Notes: generated by a model not told the origin, from the letters alone. A stretch of 64,000 bases of DNA from Photobacterium galatheae (GCF_000695255.1 NZ_JMIB01000026.1:94473-158472); one strand, 5' to 3'. Positions 35,954 through 45,723 are shown, numbered from the stretch's first letter. Translations and numbers: made by a program.

Positions 35954-36868
35954 TCACTCCGGTAACGGAATAAACTCCGTTTCATCGCCGGGCACCAGTG
36001 GGAACCGTTGATTCCGCCAGTCCTCTTTGGCTTGTTCGATGCGCGCTTTCCGGCTGGAGACGAAGTTCCATTCGATAAAACGCGGCCCGATATTTTCACC
36101 ACCGATGATGGCGATCCGGGAGGACTCGGTTGCCTCGATTTCAACCCCATCCTGGGGGGAAAGGATAGCCATGCTGTGTTCGGGCAAATCGGTGTCTTTG
36201 GCTTTTAAATGACCTTTGGCCACATAGAGAGCACGTTCATCGGCCATCGGTAGGCTCAGGCGCTGGCCGGGTTCCAGAGCGGCTTCAATATATAGGGTTT
36301 CTGCAAAGGTTTTGACTGGAGAAGTAGCGCCGAATGCCGAACCCATCATGACTCTGACCGGAACACCGTTGACGTTCAACGCGGGAATACTGTCATTCGG
36401 ATAGTGATAAAACGCAGGCTCACATTCTTCGTCTTCAATGGGCAGTGCCAGCCAGAGCTGAAGGCCATGTTGCTTGTGTTCAACCGAGGTGACTTCGTAG
36501 CGCTCCCGTTCAGAATGCACAATCCCGCGACCACACACCATGAGGTTGAGATCACCGGGTTTGATTGGCTGGAGGTTGCCCAGAGAATCCCGATGCAGAA
36601 TTTCTCCTTCAAACAGGTAAGTGACGGTGGCGATGCCAATGTGGGGATGAGGACGCACATTAATACCTTCGCCCGCAGGAAAGTTGGCCGGGCCCATATG
36701 ATCGAAGAAAATCCAGGGCCCCACCATTTTCTGTCTGGCCGTCGGCAACAGACGACGCACTGAAAACCCGCCTAAATCTTTATCTTTGGGGGTCAGAATG
36801 ACTTGAATCGCACCGCAGGCATCGGTTGCGTCACAGGGTTGTTCCACGTCTTTGAATGCATTACTCAT
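35954..36868 (-). CDS. Pirin-family protein
   Basis: A 304-residue bicupin. The N-terminal cupin has the metal-binding HPHIGIATVTYLFEGEILHRDS and CGRGIVHSER segments, and the second cupin begins near ETLYIEAALEPGQ. Bacterial pirins are Fe(II) proteins, some with quercetinase-like dioxygenase activity or regulatory roles; the precise role is unknown. It is cytosolic and monocistronic. Confidence 0.9.
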   Translation of the reverse strand: MSNAFKDVEQPCDATDACGAIQVILTPKDKDLGGFSVRRLLPTARQKMVGPWIFFDHMGPANFPAGEGINVRPHPHIGIATVTYLFEGEILHRDSLGNLQPIKPGDLNLMVCGRGIVHSERERYEVTSVEHKQHGLQLWLALPIEDEECEPAFYHYPNDSIPALNVNGVPVRVMMGSAFGATSPVKTFAETLYIEAALEPGQRLSLPMADERALYVAKGHLKAKDTDLPEHSMAILSPQDGVEIEATESSRIAIIGGENIGPRFIEWNFVSSRKARIEQAKEDWRNQRFPLVPGDETEFIPLPE

Positions 36869-36982
36869 GATTATCTCCCAAGTAACCGTTTGTCATTCAG
36901 TATGGAAGAGCACAGGAAATTCGCGAGGCAAACACATCAGGCGCCGTTGATGGCGCCTTGTGCAAAATGTGCAAAGTCGTGT

Positions 36983-37300
36983 TTATCGGCTGGATGGGAT
37001 CAGACGACGTACAGTCAACGATTCACCACCTTGTTCAGAAATATTGATGGCTAAGGTATGGGATGGTTCGCGATTGGTGTAGACAAAGACACGACCGTCC
37101 GATTTGGTATTATAGGCTGATTTCTGACTTGGGACAGACACATCAATGTTGGCTTGCGGCACGCCGTTTTTCTCGACGAAGACCCAAGCGCCACCCCGTT
37201 GAGGGGTGACTTCAACAGACAAATGGCTCGTGAGATCAGCAAAGGCTGAAGCGGAAAAAGCGAATGTACCAGCAAGTAGTGCAGCGATGAATGTTTTCAT
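36983..37300 (-). CDS. Small periplasmic protein of unknown function
   Basis: A 105-residue protein with a clear signal peptide (FIAALLAGTFAFSASAFA) and a small beta-rich mature domain (WVFVEKNGVPQANIDVSV, then DGRVFVYTN) that resembles a carboxypeptidase-regulatory-like or Ig-like fold. GAAGGAG 8 bases upstream supports ATG 37300. No family is recognised. Confidence 0.65.
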   Translation of the reverse strand: MKTFIAALLAGTFAFSASAFADLTSHLSVEVTPQRGGAWVFVEKNGVPQANIDVSVPSQKSAYNTKSDGRVFVYTNREPSHTLAINISEQGGESLTVRRLIPSSR

Positions 37301-37508
37301 AATTCTTACTCCTTCAGGGAACGATTTGTTTTCTTTAATGCTCAACATGGAGAAATCATAAATGTGATTTGAGTCACCATCCATAGCGATTTATTGCTCT
37401 TCTTGTTCTAAAAATCTGAACAATTAGCTTTGCAGGCGCAAGAATGCACCACTGGGCGTCAGCTTCTGATAGGATTGCGGTTGCTCAGAATAAGGGAAGG
37501 ACAAGCAA

Positions 37509-37988
37509 ATGGCAGATATCAGGGAAGATCACCAGATCAAGTTAAGAAAAGCGGGCGAGCAGGATGTGCCGTTTTTGCTGGCTCTGCGTGAACTAACGAT
37601 GACACCGTACCTTGAGAAAGCAGGTGCGCCGACTGATCAAGTGTCTCATCTCAGTCGTATTCAATATCACTTCGATGCGGCTCAGATCCTTGAAGTGAAT
37701 GGTCAGGATGCCGGATTGTTTAAGGCGATTTATCAGCCGGAACAACGGCAGTGGTATCTGTGCCAGATTCAGATCCACCCTCAGTTTCAGAATCTCAATC
37801 TCGGAAAAAAGCTGATTGGTGATTTGATCGCGCGGGCCTTTGCGAATCATGAATCTGTGGCACTCAGTGTCCTGAAAGGGAATCCGGCGAAACGGTTGTA
37901 TGAAAAACTTGGTTTTCGTTGTATCAGCGAGTCAGAAATAGAGTTCAATTTGTTGTGTCAGCCAGAACGGCAGGGAGGTGATTCGTGA
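37509..37988 (+). CDS. GNAT N-acetyltransferase
   Basis: A 159-residue acetyltransferase. IQIHPQFQNLNLGKKLIGDLI is the acetyl-CoA binding segment, and LKGNPAKRLYEKLGFRCISE is the C-terminal block. The substrate is unknown. Its stop overlaps the GTG of the following truncated GNAT gene by 4 bases (GTGA). Confidence 0.85.
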   Translation: MADIREDHQIKLRKAGEQDVPFLLALRELTMTPYLEKAGAPTDQVSHLSRIQYHFDAAQILEVNGQDAGLFKAIYQPEQRQWYLCQIQIHPQFQNLNLGKKLIGDLIARAFANHESVALSVLKGNPAKRLYEKLGFRCISESEIEFNLLCQPERQGGDS

Positions 37989-38191
37989 TTATCAAAGCCG
38001 TGACTCGTGAACAGGTTTCTGAATTACTGGCGATTTTTCAAGAACTGGAGACGTATTATTTTGGTGATGCTGCGGCATCACGACAAGACATTGAAGCCTA
38101 CTTTTCCAACGCTCTTTTTGCGTCGCATTCCGGTGTCAGGGTGATTGAGGCATTTGCAGCAGGTCGTGAATCAGAACGCGGTGTTTATTAA
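37985..38191 (+). pseudogene. Truncated GNAT acetyltransferase
   Basis: A 68-residue frame beginning MIIKAVTREQVSELLAIFQELETYYFG, which fits the N-terminal helix-strand of GNAT proteins, but it ends after VRVIEAFAAG, before any acetyl-CoA motif. The last residues (RESERGVY) look out of family, as if a deletion joined it to unrelated sequence. It is translationally coupled to the GNAT gene upstream (GTGA overlap). Probably a decayed gene. Confidence 0.6.
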
Positions 38192-38217
38192 GTTACTTAT
38201 CAGGGAAGCGAAACCAA

Positions 38218-38529
38218 ATGAAGATTATCCGGAGTCAGGCATTTCAGGCCGATCGGGCATGGGGCGCGATGGACATCGCCAAGATGAACGGGATCACCAC
38301 TCGGTTACATTGGACGGATCAGCCCTATAAATGGCACATCAATGACGGTGAAGAAGTGTTTGTCGTGCTCGATGGACAGGTCGAGATGCATTACAGGGAG
38401 CACGGGGCAGAGCAATCGGTCATGCTGAACGTTGGTGATATTTTTTATGCCTCTGTGGGGACAGAACATGTTGCTCACCCGATAGGAGAGGCACGGGTTC
38501 TGGTGATTGAAACGGAAGGCAGTGTTTAA
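38218..38529 (+). CDS. Small cupin-domain protein
   Basis: A 103-residue single cupin: WHINDGEEVFVVLDGQVEMHY is cupin motif 1 and VGDIFYASVGTEHVAHP motif 2, with His and Glu metal ligands. Family members include mannose-6-phosphate-isomerase-like and other small metal enzymes; no substrate can be assigned. A deletion joining it to the truncated GNAT upstream is possible. Confidence 0.8.
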   Translation: MKIIRSQAFQADRAWGAMDIAKMNGITTRLHWTDQPYKWHINDGEEVFVVLDGQVEMHYREHGAEQSVMLNVGDIFYASVGTEHVAHPIGEARVLVIETEGSV

Positions 38530-38538
38530 ACGAAGAAT

Positions 38539-38582
38539 CAAAAAAGGCGCCGTTGGGTCGGGGGAATGACCGTACGGCGCCC
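38539..38582. terminator. Strong terminator between cupin and collagenase genes
   Basis: GGCGCCGT (38546) pairs with ACGGCGCC (38574), with an inner GGTC/GACC pair. A run of A at 38540-38545 gives a T-run on the minus strand, so it mainly ends the collagenase transcript. Confidence 0.8.
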
Positions 38583-38617
38583 GGGTGTAAACGTTGAATC
38601 CGTATTACATCAAGAGA

Positions 38618-41098
38618 TTAGAAAACGCTTGCATAGATTTCAACAGTCGCCTTTTCTCCTTCATTGCTCAGCATCAGATGGACATAACCTGCCTGATCTG
38701 CGGTGATTTCAATGAATTCACGGTTGCCGGTGTAAGTCGAAGCAACGTCGTACTTTTCAGCGGTTGGCCAGTGAGCGCTGGCAGCGTACAAACTTACATC
38801 GCTGCTGGAGCCATTGACGCTGGCGGCTTCTTGAGTTGGGTTGACCCAGACGCGCAGTGTCTGACCGGCTTGCGGGATATAGAATCCCAGATAACGCTGC
38901 TCGGAAACACGAATAACCTGTGGTTTATCTGCTTCAAGAACAACGGGCGTTAAATCATCTGCAGGTTTGGTATCGTGATGATCTTCACCATGAGCCGGGG
39001 CTGCAATGTCTGCTGCTGCCTTCAGCGTGACTGAACGGAAGGCTTCACGGCCGGTCACACTCAGGTAATAGCGTCCTGGTTTGATGTAGCCATTGGTTTG
39101 CGGAGCAAACGCCAGTGTTTCGTTGCTGCCGCGTTGAAAATCGGTGAAGTCAAAGTCATAGTAATGGGCGACGCGATCATAACTGGCATAGAGATCGGCA
39201 TCACCATCACCAGAAATGGACAGCGAAAATTCACGGGTATTGGCCGGAATATCGACATAATACAAGTGCTCGCTGTAGGCTTCACCCGCCAGTGTGATCG
39301 GGTGATCGATCGCCAGCGCTGTGGCTTCATCCGGGTTTGGCTGAGGTTCAGGCTGAGGATCGGGTGTCGGTTCGCCCGGCTCATTCCCCGTAGACTCGAC
39401 GGTCAGCAGCCAGTCCCGGAATTCTGTCGAATAAGTACTTCCCAGTCTTTTTGCGGTGTCTGTCCATTGGGCATAGTTACCTTGCCGGCCGTAGGATAAG
39501 AGGGTATTCACTTCATTCGGGTGGTTTTCCATCAGAAAGCGGACTGCCAGATAACCCCAGCGATAAATCCGGTTCAGATCATGATCATAAGTGGTTGCCA
39601 GCACTTCAGACAGGGTATAAGTCTGCTCGCGTGCCAGTTCAACCGCTGCGGTGTAACCTTGCTTGTAATGCATGTATTCAGCGAAGCCTTCCAGCCACCA
39701 GACCGTGTGTCCCGGACTCAGTACGTCATTGAAATCGCCGTATAGGTTAAAGCGGCCATCCAGATAGTGCACATATTCGTGCTCCAGATTCAGAATGCTG
39801 TAGCCTTCAGCATATTCATTGCGATAGGCCACGAAGCGCGCCTGATTATCCGGGTTTGCCGGGTTTCCTTCCAGATACTGACCGCCATTATTGGTGGTAT
39901 TGCCAAACAGGAAGTTCGAGAAACTGACATAATCAGCGTTGTTGTCGAAAACCACCACTTCAACACGGTTGTTGTGATCATCGGCAACGGGCTGGTCACC
40001 GCTGTTGACCACCTGATGAAAATCAGCTTCTTTGTCGGAAAGCACATCGCACACGTTCGCCGCCTGAGCCTGCGTCATTGCCTGTGCGCGGACAATCGCG
40101 GGGCCGTCACACTCGTAACGGAATGGCATGACACGGGCTTCGAGCTGAGCTTTAGCATCTTTTAGCCCCAGCGATTCAGCTTTATCGGGCGCAAAGTAAT
40201 TGATCATTTCAGCAATCCCGACCCACATCTTGTCGCTCTTGCCACCAAGTGGGTAGCGTTCCAGCAGGGATTCCAGAATTGAAAGCACTTGCTTGCGGGT
40301 TGATTCGTGTGGTGTCACCAGCAAACGACCCATCTCACGTGCCGTATTGCTCACAAGGAAATCGGCGTCTGTACCCAATGCCCATTCGTTATTCAGAATG
40401 AACTGATGTAGTTGCTCCAGGTATTCAGGATGCTTGGCCAGATCATCATAAAAAGGCGTCAGGCTGATATGGCCGCTCATCGCACGGAACAGGTTGTTGA
40501 GTGCGTCCACAAATTGCAGATCTTTGGCTGTTTCTGCATTGAAATGATTCAGGAGTTGTAACTGATTAGCCAGGGTCAGCGGTAACTGACGAATATTATC
40601 GACCATGATGGTCATGCTTTTCAGGGCAGCGACCTGCTCCCGGCCGCTCTGCGTGGCACTTGGCGAGGTGAGAAACGCATTGATTGTGTTCGCCAGAGCG
40701 ACATCAAGCGCATCCGAAAAATCACCGTACTGCGCTTTGTTCGCGTAGCGGACGTAGTAGGCTGCACGAACGAATTCACCCAGGTTCTCGATGACAACGG
40801 CCTGCTGTGTTTCACCCTGATATTGATTGATGTGCAGCATGAGCTGTTGCTGGATTTGATGGATACTGTTTTCGCTGAACAGCGTATTCAGTGTGTCTGC
40901 CGGTGCAGAAAACCAGGCGTTTCTGCAATCAATATCGGCTTTTTCGATTTCTGAGATCGGGGAAGGGGAAGCAGACAGCGCATCCATTTCACAAGATGGT
41001 GCGGCTGCGGCTGTATTTGCGTACAAACCTGCAGAAATGAGCAGCGCCAGCGCAGAGCGCTGTAAACCGGAATGAACGTTTTTCATCATGACAACCAT
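38618..41098 (-). CDS. Secreted M9-family collagenase
   Basis: An 826-residue exported zinc metalloprotease. After the signal peptide (LALLISAGLYANTAAA) comes the M9 N-terminal activator region, then the active site H440-E-Y-V-H444 followed by YLDGRFN and the third zinc ligand E470 in WWLEGFAEYMHY. A Pro/Glu/Gln linker near residue 575 leads to a pre-peptidase C-terminal (PPC) domain (SGDGDADLYASYD) and a second beta domain at the end. Vibrio collagenases share this plan. It is a probable secreted virulence or nutrient enzyme. Confidence 0.92.
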   Translation of the reverse strand: MVVMMKNVHSGLQRSALALLISAGLYANTAAAAPSCEMDALSASPSPISEIEKADIDCRNAWFSAPADTLNTLFSENSIHQIQQQLMLHINQYQGETQQAVVIENLGEFVRAAYYVRYANKAQYGDFSDALDVALANTINAFLTSPSATQSGREQVAALKSMTIMVDNIRQLPLTLANQLQLLNHFNAETAKDLQFVDALNNLFRAMSGHISLTPFYDDLAKHPEYLEQLHQFILNNEWALGTDADFLVSNTAREMGRLLVTPHESTRKQVLSILESLLERYPLGGKSDKMWVGIAEMINYFAPDKAESLGLKDAKAQLEARVMPFRYECDGPAIVRAQAMTQAQAANVCDVLSDKEADFHQVVNSGDQPVADDHNNRVEVVVFDNNADYVSFSNFLFGNTTNNGGQYLEGNPANPDNQARFVAYRNEYAEGYSILNLEHEYVHYLDGRFNLYGDFNDVLSPGHTVWWLEGFAEYMHYKQGYTAAVELAREQTYTLSEVLATTYDHDLNRIYRWGYLAVRFLMENHPNEVNTLLSYGRQGNYAQWTDTAKRLGSTYSTEFRDWLLTVESTGNEPGEPTPDPQPEPQPNPDEATALAIDHPITLAGEAYSEHLYYVDIPANTREFSLSISGDGDADLYASYDRVAHYYDFDFTDFQRGSNETLAFAPQTNGYIKPGRYYLSVTGREAFRSVTLKAAADIAAPAHGEDHHDTKPADDLTPVVLEADKPQVIRVSEQRYLGFYIPQAGQTLRVWVNPTQEAASVNGSSSDVSLYAASAHWPTAEKYDVASTYTGNREFIEITADQAGYVHLMLSNEGEKATVEIYASVF

Positions 41099-41918
41099 TT
41101 GATTTTTGGTAGAAAAAGGAAATGGCGTTATACCAATCAGACATTAAAATGCATTGGGTTGAATATGAAATTTAGAGGTCAGTTCACAAATAAACAAAAG
41201 CGTATATAAGTAATGAAAGAAAATAGCCTGATGTTTCACCGGGTTATCTCAGAATTGGGTCGTCATTCAAGAGAAACAGGTCGGGCATATTGCTGATATT
41301 GACCAGAATGAGCTGAATGGGGAAAACACGGCCCTGTATTTTTCCTTGCCAGCTCACCATAAACGGGCTGGTATTTTAAACGAACGGGTTTAAATACAGT
41401 TCAAGGCAAGGTGAAGTTGTATTTCCGCTTCAAAATTGATCATGAAATTCCTTCTCCTGAAATTCTGAAAGTTTCAGTGATTGGCCCGGAATTAGCTCCG
41501 TCTTTGATGAATGAAAAATGTGAGATTGAAAACTGACAGAAATGAGCGAGTGGATGTATTCAGGGAAAGTAATCTTTTGTTTTGATTGGAAAGGATTCAA
41601 CTGACTGAATCAATTTGAAGCCATTCGGTTAGTAAATAAGTGATTTATTTATTTCATTGGTTAATTGATTCAAATCACGCAATGAGCCTTTGTATGACAC
41701 ACGGTGCGCAGATAAATCTTTGTGTTTTGCAGACAAGGCTATATTCAACAAAATAGTAGAAGTATTCCTTCTGGAAATACTCATCGTTGTTCAGTGTCAA
41801 TTGTGATTTGAATGAAAGACGTGCGTGCTTTTCATTCGCAGACAGGGATCCGTCATGCATGACGCTACGGGTTGTCGTTGAATCTCTGACACATTTCAGT
41901 TGGGCAAGGTTGAACAAT
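41099..41918. other. 820-base leader region of the ebo operon
   Basis: This AT-rich gap between the divergent collagenase gene and the ebo operon probably holds both promoters. A short frame GTG 41411 to TGA 41536 (41 codons, LYFRFKIDHEIPSPEILKVS) reads like the end of a protein; a second frame at 41315-41390 overlaps it in another phase, which would fit a frameshifted remnant. An imperfect inverted repeat AGTATTCC/GGAAATACT lies at 41761-41781. Confidence 0.4.
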
Positions 41919-43859
41919 ATGGATACATTTCATCGTACAGGCGCAGGCCTGGTGTTTTATGTCGTTGGCGTCATGGCGCTGATTATCTTTTCATTTGTCC
42001 TGTTTGAGCAGGATGTACAGTCTTTCGTTGCTTCAGCCATCACATTTCTTTCTGAAAATACGTCTGCCGGCTTCTGGCTGATTTCTTTATTTATTATTGC
42101 ATTGCTGACCTTTGATATTGTCTTGCCGATTCCATCCAGCATTGTTGCCATGTTCGCTGTCACTGCCTTAGGGCCGTTATGGGGCGGGCTGAACATTGGT
42201 CTCGGATTAAGCCTGAGCTGTTGTCTCGGATATTGGCTGGGAGAACGTTCAGACCGATTATTGGGTGCCCGGTGGCTGACTCATCAGGAGCGTCAGAAAG
42301 CCCGTCGTCTGGCTGATCGCCTTGGTGGCGGAACGCTGGTGGTGATGCGTGGTGTGCCTGTGCTGGCTGAAACCTCAGTCATTGCTGCCGGGATGATTCA
42401 GTATCCTTTTGGCAAATTTCTGATGCTCACAACGCTGGCCAATACTGGTCTGGCTGCGGCGTATGCCTATGTGGGTACTTATGCCACGATTCAGGATCCT
42501 TTTTTGCTGGTCGTGGCCGGAAGCATTGCCATACCCGCACTGGGGTGGTTGCTGAAATGGACATGGCAGCATGTGACTGTTTCTGAATCAAATTCTGAGT
42601 CAAAAGAGGGTGCTGTTTCGGCAATACCTTCTGATGAGATTCAGACCCTGAAAGCGTCATTTCACGTTCAGCATCAGTATCCTGTCTGTTTTACCCGGCA
42701 TGTCTTTGCCCGGAATAATTCAGATTTGCTTACCATTTTACTGCGCTCGCGCATGAGTGCCGGAGAGGAAATACGCTCACAGGGTTGCGTGATGATCGTG
42801 GATCAAGGCGTCGTGGATGGTAATCCTGAAGTGTTGCGTGAAGCATCTCAGTATTTTTCACAGCATCAGCAATATATTCATCTGATGGCCGCGCCGATGG
42901 TGGTTGATGGTGGAGAAACCGTCAAGCAGCCGGCTCAGCTTGACGCGCTGTATCGTTATCTGCAACAGCATCAGGTTGATCGTCACAATAGGGTCATTGC
43001 CATTGGCGGTGGGGCATTGCTGGATGCCGTCGGCTATGTCTGCGCGACTTTTCATCGTGGAATCAAACTGCTGCGGATGCCCAGCACCGTACTGGCGCAA
43101 AATGACGCTGGCGTCGGTGTGAAAAACGGCATCAATGCGTATGGCAGTAAAAACCTGATTGGTACATTTTGCCCGCCTTTTGCGGTGCTCAATGATCTGG
43201 CGTTACTGAACTCCCTGCCGCAGCGGGATAAACGGGCAGGACTGGCGGAAGCCGTGAAAGTCGCCGCCATACGCAGTGCCGAATTTTTTCAGTGGCTGGA
43301 ACAGAATGCACAGGCACTCAACGCCTTTGACGCCCGGGCGACACAATACGCGATTGCCCGGTGTGCTGAGCTGCATATTCATCAGATTACCCAAGGCGGA
43401 GATCCTTTTGAAACGGGTAATACGCGCCCACTCGACTACGGACACTGGGCCGCACATAAGCTTGAATCGATGACGCAATATGACGTCCGGCATGGGGAAG
43501 CGGTCGCGATTGGGATGGCACTTGATGCCTACTATGCCAGAGAAGCCGGATTCCTGAATGGTTATGAGCTGAGACGGCTGACCCGTTTACTGGAGAAGCT
43601 GGGCTTTACGTTGTGGCACCCCGCACTCGATCGGTGTGATCAGACCGGACAGCCCCTGATCTTTCAGGGACTGGAAGAGTTTCGTCAGCACTTGGGCGGC
43701 CAGTTATGTATTCCCCTGTTGACGGCTATCGGGACTGATCAGGAAGTCCATGAGATCGACACCGGCCATTTATTGTTTGCACTTCACACCTTAAAGGAAC
43801 TGCATCTGCCTGCCGCTGAACGGGATGCGCTGCAAGCCCAATGGCAGGAGGTCGGCTGA
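41919..43859 (+). CDS. eboD: DedA/VTT membrane domain fused to EboD-type 3-dehydroquinate synthase-like enzyme
   Basis: A 646-residue fusion. Residues 12-215 form a VTT/SNARE-associated (DedA-like) membrane domain with the conserved VVMRGVPVLAETSVIAAGM and FLMLTTLANTG blocks. Residues 245-640 form a sugar-phosphate cyclase of the dehydroquinate-synthase superfamily: NAD-binding IAIGGGALLD (360-369), DYGHWAAHKLE and VRHGEAVAIGM, with metal ligands E444, H509 and H525. The ebo context identifies it as EboD; EboD is normally the cyclase domain alone. The membrane fusion would place the cyclase at the inner face of the cytoplasmic membrane. ATG 41919 is chosen at the first residue before the membrane helix. 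It overlaps eboC (TGATG). Confidence 0.85.
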   Translation: MDTFHRTGAGLVFYVVGVMALIIFSFVLFEQDVQSFVASAITFLSENTSAGFWLISLFIIALLTFDIVLPIPSSIVAMFAVTALGPLWGGLNIGLGLSLSCCLGYWLGERSDRLLGARWLTHQERQKARRLADRLGGGTLVVMRGVPVLAETSVIAAGMIQYPFGKFLMLTTLANTGLAAAYAYVGTYATIQDPFLLVVAGSIAIPALGWLLKWTWQHVTVSESNSESKEGAVSAIPSDEIQTLKASFHVQHQYPVCFTRHVFARNNSDLLTILLRSRMSAGEEIRSQGCVMIVDQGVVDGNPEVLREASQYFSQHQQYIHLMAAPMVVDGGETVKQPAQLDALYRYLQQHQVDRHNRVIAIGGGALLDAVGYVCATFHRGIKLLRMPSTVLAQNDAGVGVKNGINAYGSKNLIGTFCPPFAVLNDLALLNSLPQRDKRAGLAEAVKVAAIRSAEFFQWLEQNAQALNAFDARATQYAIARCAELHIHQITQGGDPFETGNTRPLDYGHWAAHKLESMTQYDVRHGEAVAIGMALDAYYAREAGFLNGYELRRLTRLLEKLGFTLWHPALDRCDQTGQPLIFQGLEEFRQHLGGQLCIPLLTAIGTDQEVHEIDTGHLLFALHTLKELHLPAAERDALQAQWQEVG

Positions 43860-44764
43860 TGCGGATGCACACCTGGCTGACACTCGGGCGAGCTTCAAAT
43901 CTGCCCAGTGTCTGGAGCAATGTATTTGCAGCCGCACTGGTGGCACAGGCCAGCCTGGGCAGTGAGATGGTGCGGACGGGAAGTCTGAGCCTGCAAGTCC
44001 TGTTGTGGGGCGGATGCCTGATCTCCCTGTCGCTGATGTATCTGGCGGGGATGTTTCTGAATGATGCCTTTGATGCCCGCTGGGACAGACGGCACGAGAA
44101 CGCGCGCCCGATTCCGGAAGGAAAAGTTTCTGTGGGAGCGGTCTGGCTCAATGGGGTCATGATGTTGCTGCTTGGTGTGGGCATCGCGGGGACGCTGTAT
44201 CAGCATGCATTTCCAGAACGGGCGTCGCTTGGCTGGCTGATGGTGCTTTGCCTCGCGCTATTAATCTTACTGTATAACCTGGTTCACAAGCGCTTTCGGC
44301 ACAGTGCGGTTCTTATGGGCGGCTGCAGACTGGGTGTTTACCTGATCGCAGCGATGATGCTGGCCGGGATCACACCAGAAATTGTGCTGGCTGCGGTGGC
44401 GCTGTGCCTGTACATCAGCGGGATTACCTATGCAGCGCGGGAAGAACAGTTCAACCGAGTGTCTCAGTGGTGGTCGTTGGGACTTCTGTTTATTCCCGTA
44501 TTTCTCCTGGGAACGCTGGGATACGCCTTTCCTTACTTCTGGCTCTATGCTGGTTTGCTGAGCCTTTACCTCTTGTTTGTGTTGAAGCGCTGTCTGTTTT
44601 CGACGCCCAGAAATGTGCGGGCGTTTATTGGGGGTTTGCTCGCAGCTGTACCGCTTCTGGATGGATTAATGCTGGCCAGTATGAATCTGGTGCTGCCCAG
44701 TCTGTGCTGTGTTGCATTGTTTTTCATGATGCCTCGCTTACAAAAGTGGGTTCAGGCCACCTGA
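43859..44764 (+). CDS. eboC: EboC, UbiA-like membrane prenyltransferase
   Basis: A 301-residue protein with about eight to nine membrane helices. The first aspartate-rich motif is N68-D-A-F-D72-A-R-W-D76, followed by NARPIPEGKVS, the UbiA signature; the second DxxxD motif is weak. UbiA enzymes attach isoprenoids to aromatic or other acceptors in the membrane. The ATG overlaps the EboD stop in TGATG and is preceded by GGCAGGAGG. The ebo gene order supports EboC. Confidence 0.88.
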   Translation: MRMHTWLTLGRASNLPSVWSNVFAAALVAQASLGSEMVRTGSLSLQVLLWGGCLISLSLMYLAGMFLNDAFDARWDRRHENARPIPEGKVSVGAVWLNGVMMLLLGVGIAGTLYQHAFPERASLGWLMVLCLALLILLYNLVHKRFRHSAVLMGGCRLGVYLIAAMMLAGITPEIVLAAVALCLYISGITYAAREEQFNRVSQWWSLGLLFIPVFLLGTLGYAFPYFWLYAGLLSLYLLFVLKRCLFSTPRNVRAFIGGLLAAVPLLDGLMLASMNLVLPSLCCVALFFMMPRLQKWVQAT

Positions 44765-44781
44765 TTGTGTGAGACCAAATT

Positions 44782-45723
44782 ATGTATTCCCGACGTTTTG
44801 ATACGCCACTAAGTCACTTTTCTCCGGATGCACTGCAAAGTGAGCTGTATGCCATGCTGGATCCTGCATCCAGAACCTGGCTGCAGGTTGCCAGAGACAA
44901 AATTCTGGATTGCAGAACCCTGGATCATGCGATGAATGCCCTGATATTGACCAGTGCCATGGCCCGTCGAAAGCTGGGAGAAGCTGAACTGAAATACCAG
45001 CCGGAAGGGACACACTGGCAGGTTGATCAGGCCGGGCGGCTGTTGTTGTTGCTGACACTGAGAAGCATCGTACCGGCGGTGCAGTGGGGGGAGTTATTGT
45101 TTTCGCTTTACCGGCAATTTGATGAAAACGAGAAAATTGTCACCGTTCGGGCACTGGATTGGCTGGGGGAAAACCATGAGCTGAACCCGATTGCGATGGA
45201 AACGACCCGGACCAATGATATCAACCTGTTCGCGGCACTGGCGCTGAATAACTCCTATCCGGTGAAGTACTTCAATGAGCGAGCTTTTCATCAACTGGTG
45301 CTGAAGGCTCTGTTTCTGGATTTGAATATTCAGCAGATTGAAGGATTACCGTTACGTCAGTCGCCGGAGCTGACTCAACTCTGCGTGGATTTAACGGATG
45401 AGCGGTTGCATGCCACTCGGGAAGTGCCGCCATCGATCTGGCTGGGCATGCGCTATCGCTATCTGACAGACACCGCGAAGCAGACTTATATGCGGTTTGT
45501 GTTTTCTGAATCGGAGGCACATCAGCATTATACGTTGCTGGCACTGGTGAATAATGGCGGGCAGGACTGTCCGCCTGAATTCTGGCGCAAGTTGTCTCAT
45601 CTGCAGTCATCCATGTCAGATGCGACCCGAATGCTTGCGGATCGCCTGCTCTCTCAATTCTCATTCAAACGATCGCATTCTTCATTTCCAACGACAGGAC
45701 ATTCTCATCATGAAATTCTTTGA
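44782..45723 (+). CDS. eboA: EboA domain protein
   Basis: A 313-residue helical soluble protein. FAALALNNSYPVKYFNERAFHQLVLKALFL is the conserved EboA block; the helical-repeat character elsewhere has been likened to armadillo/ERAP-like repeats. The biochemical role of EboA is unknown. It lies 17 bases after eboC and its end overlaps the start of eboB by 14 bases, so translation is coupled. Confidence 0.85.
   Translation: MYSRRFDTPLSHFSPDALQSELYAMLDPASRTWLQVARDKILDCRTLDHAMNALILTSAMARRKLGEAELKYQPEGTHWQVDQAGRLLLLLTLRSIVPAVQWGELLFSLYRQFDENEKIVTVRALDWLGENHELNPIAMETTRTNDINLFAALALNNSYPVKYFNERAFHQLVLKALFLDLNIQQIEGLPLRQSPELTQLCVDLTDERLHATREVPPSIWLGMRYRYLTDTAKQTYMRFVFSESEAHQHYTLLALVNNGGQDCPPEFWRKLSHLQSSMSDATRMLADRLLSQFSFKRSHSSFPTTGHSHHEIL

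Noticed and set aside
39098..40165. Several plus-strand frames (93-133 codons) inside the collagenase gene
   Set aside because: Shadows of the minus-strand collagenase, which is supported by its HEYVH motif and PPC domain.
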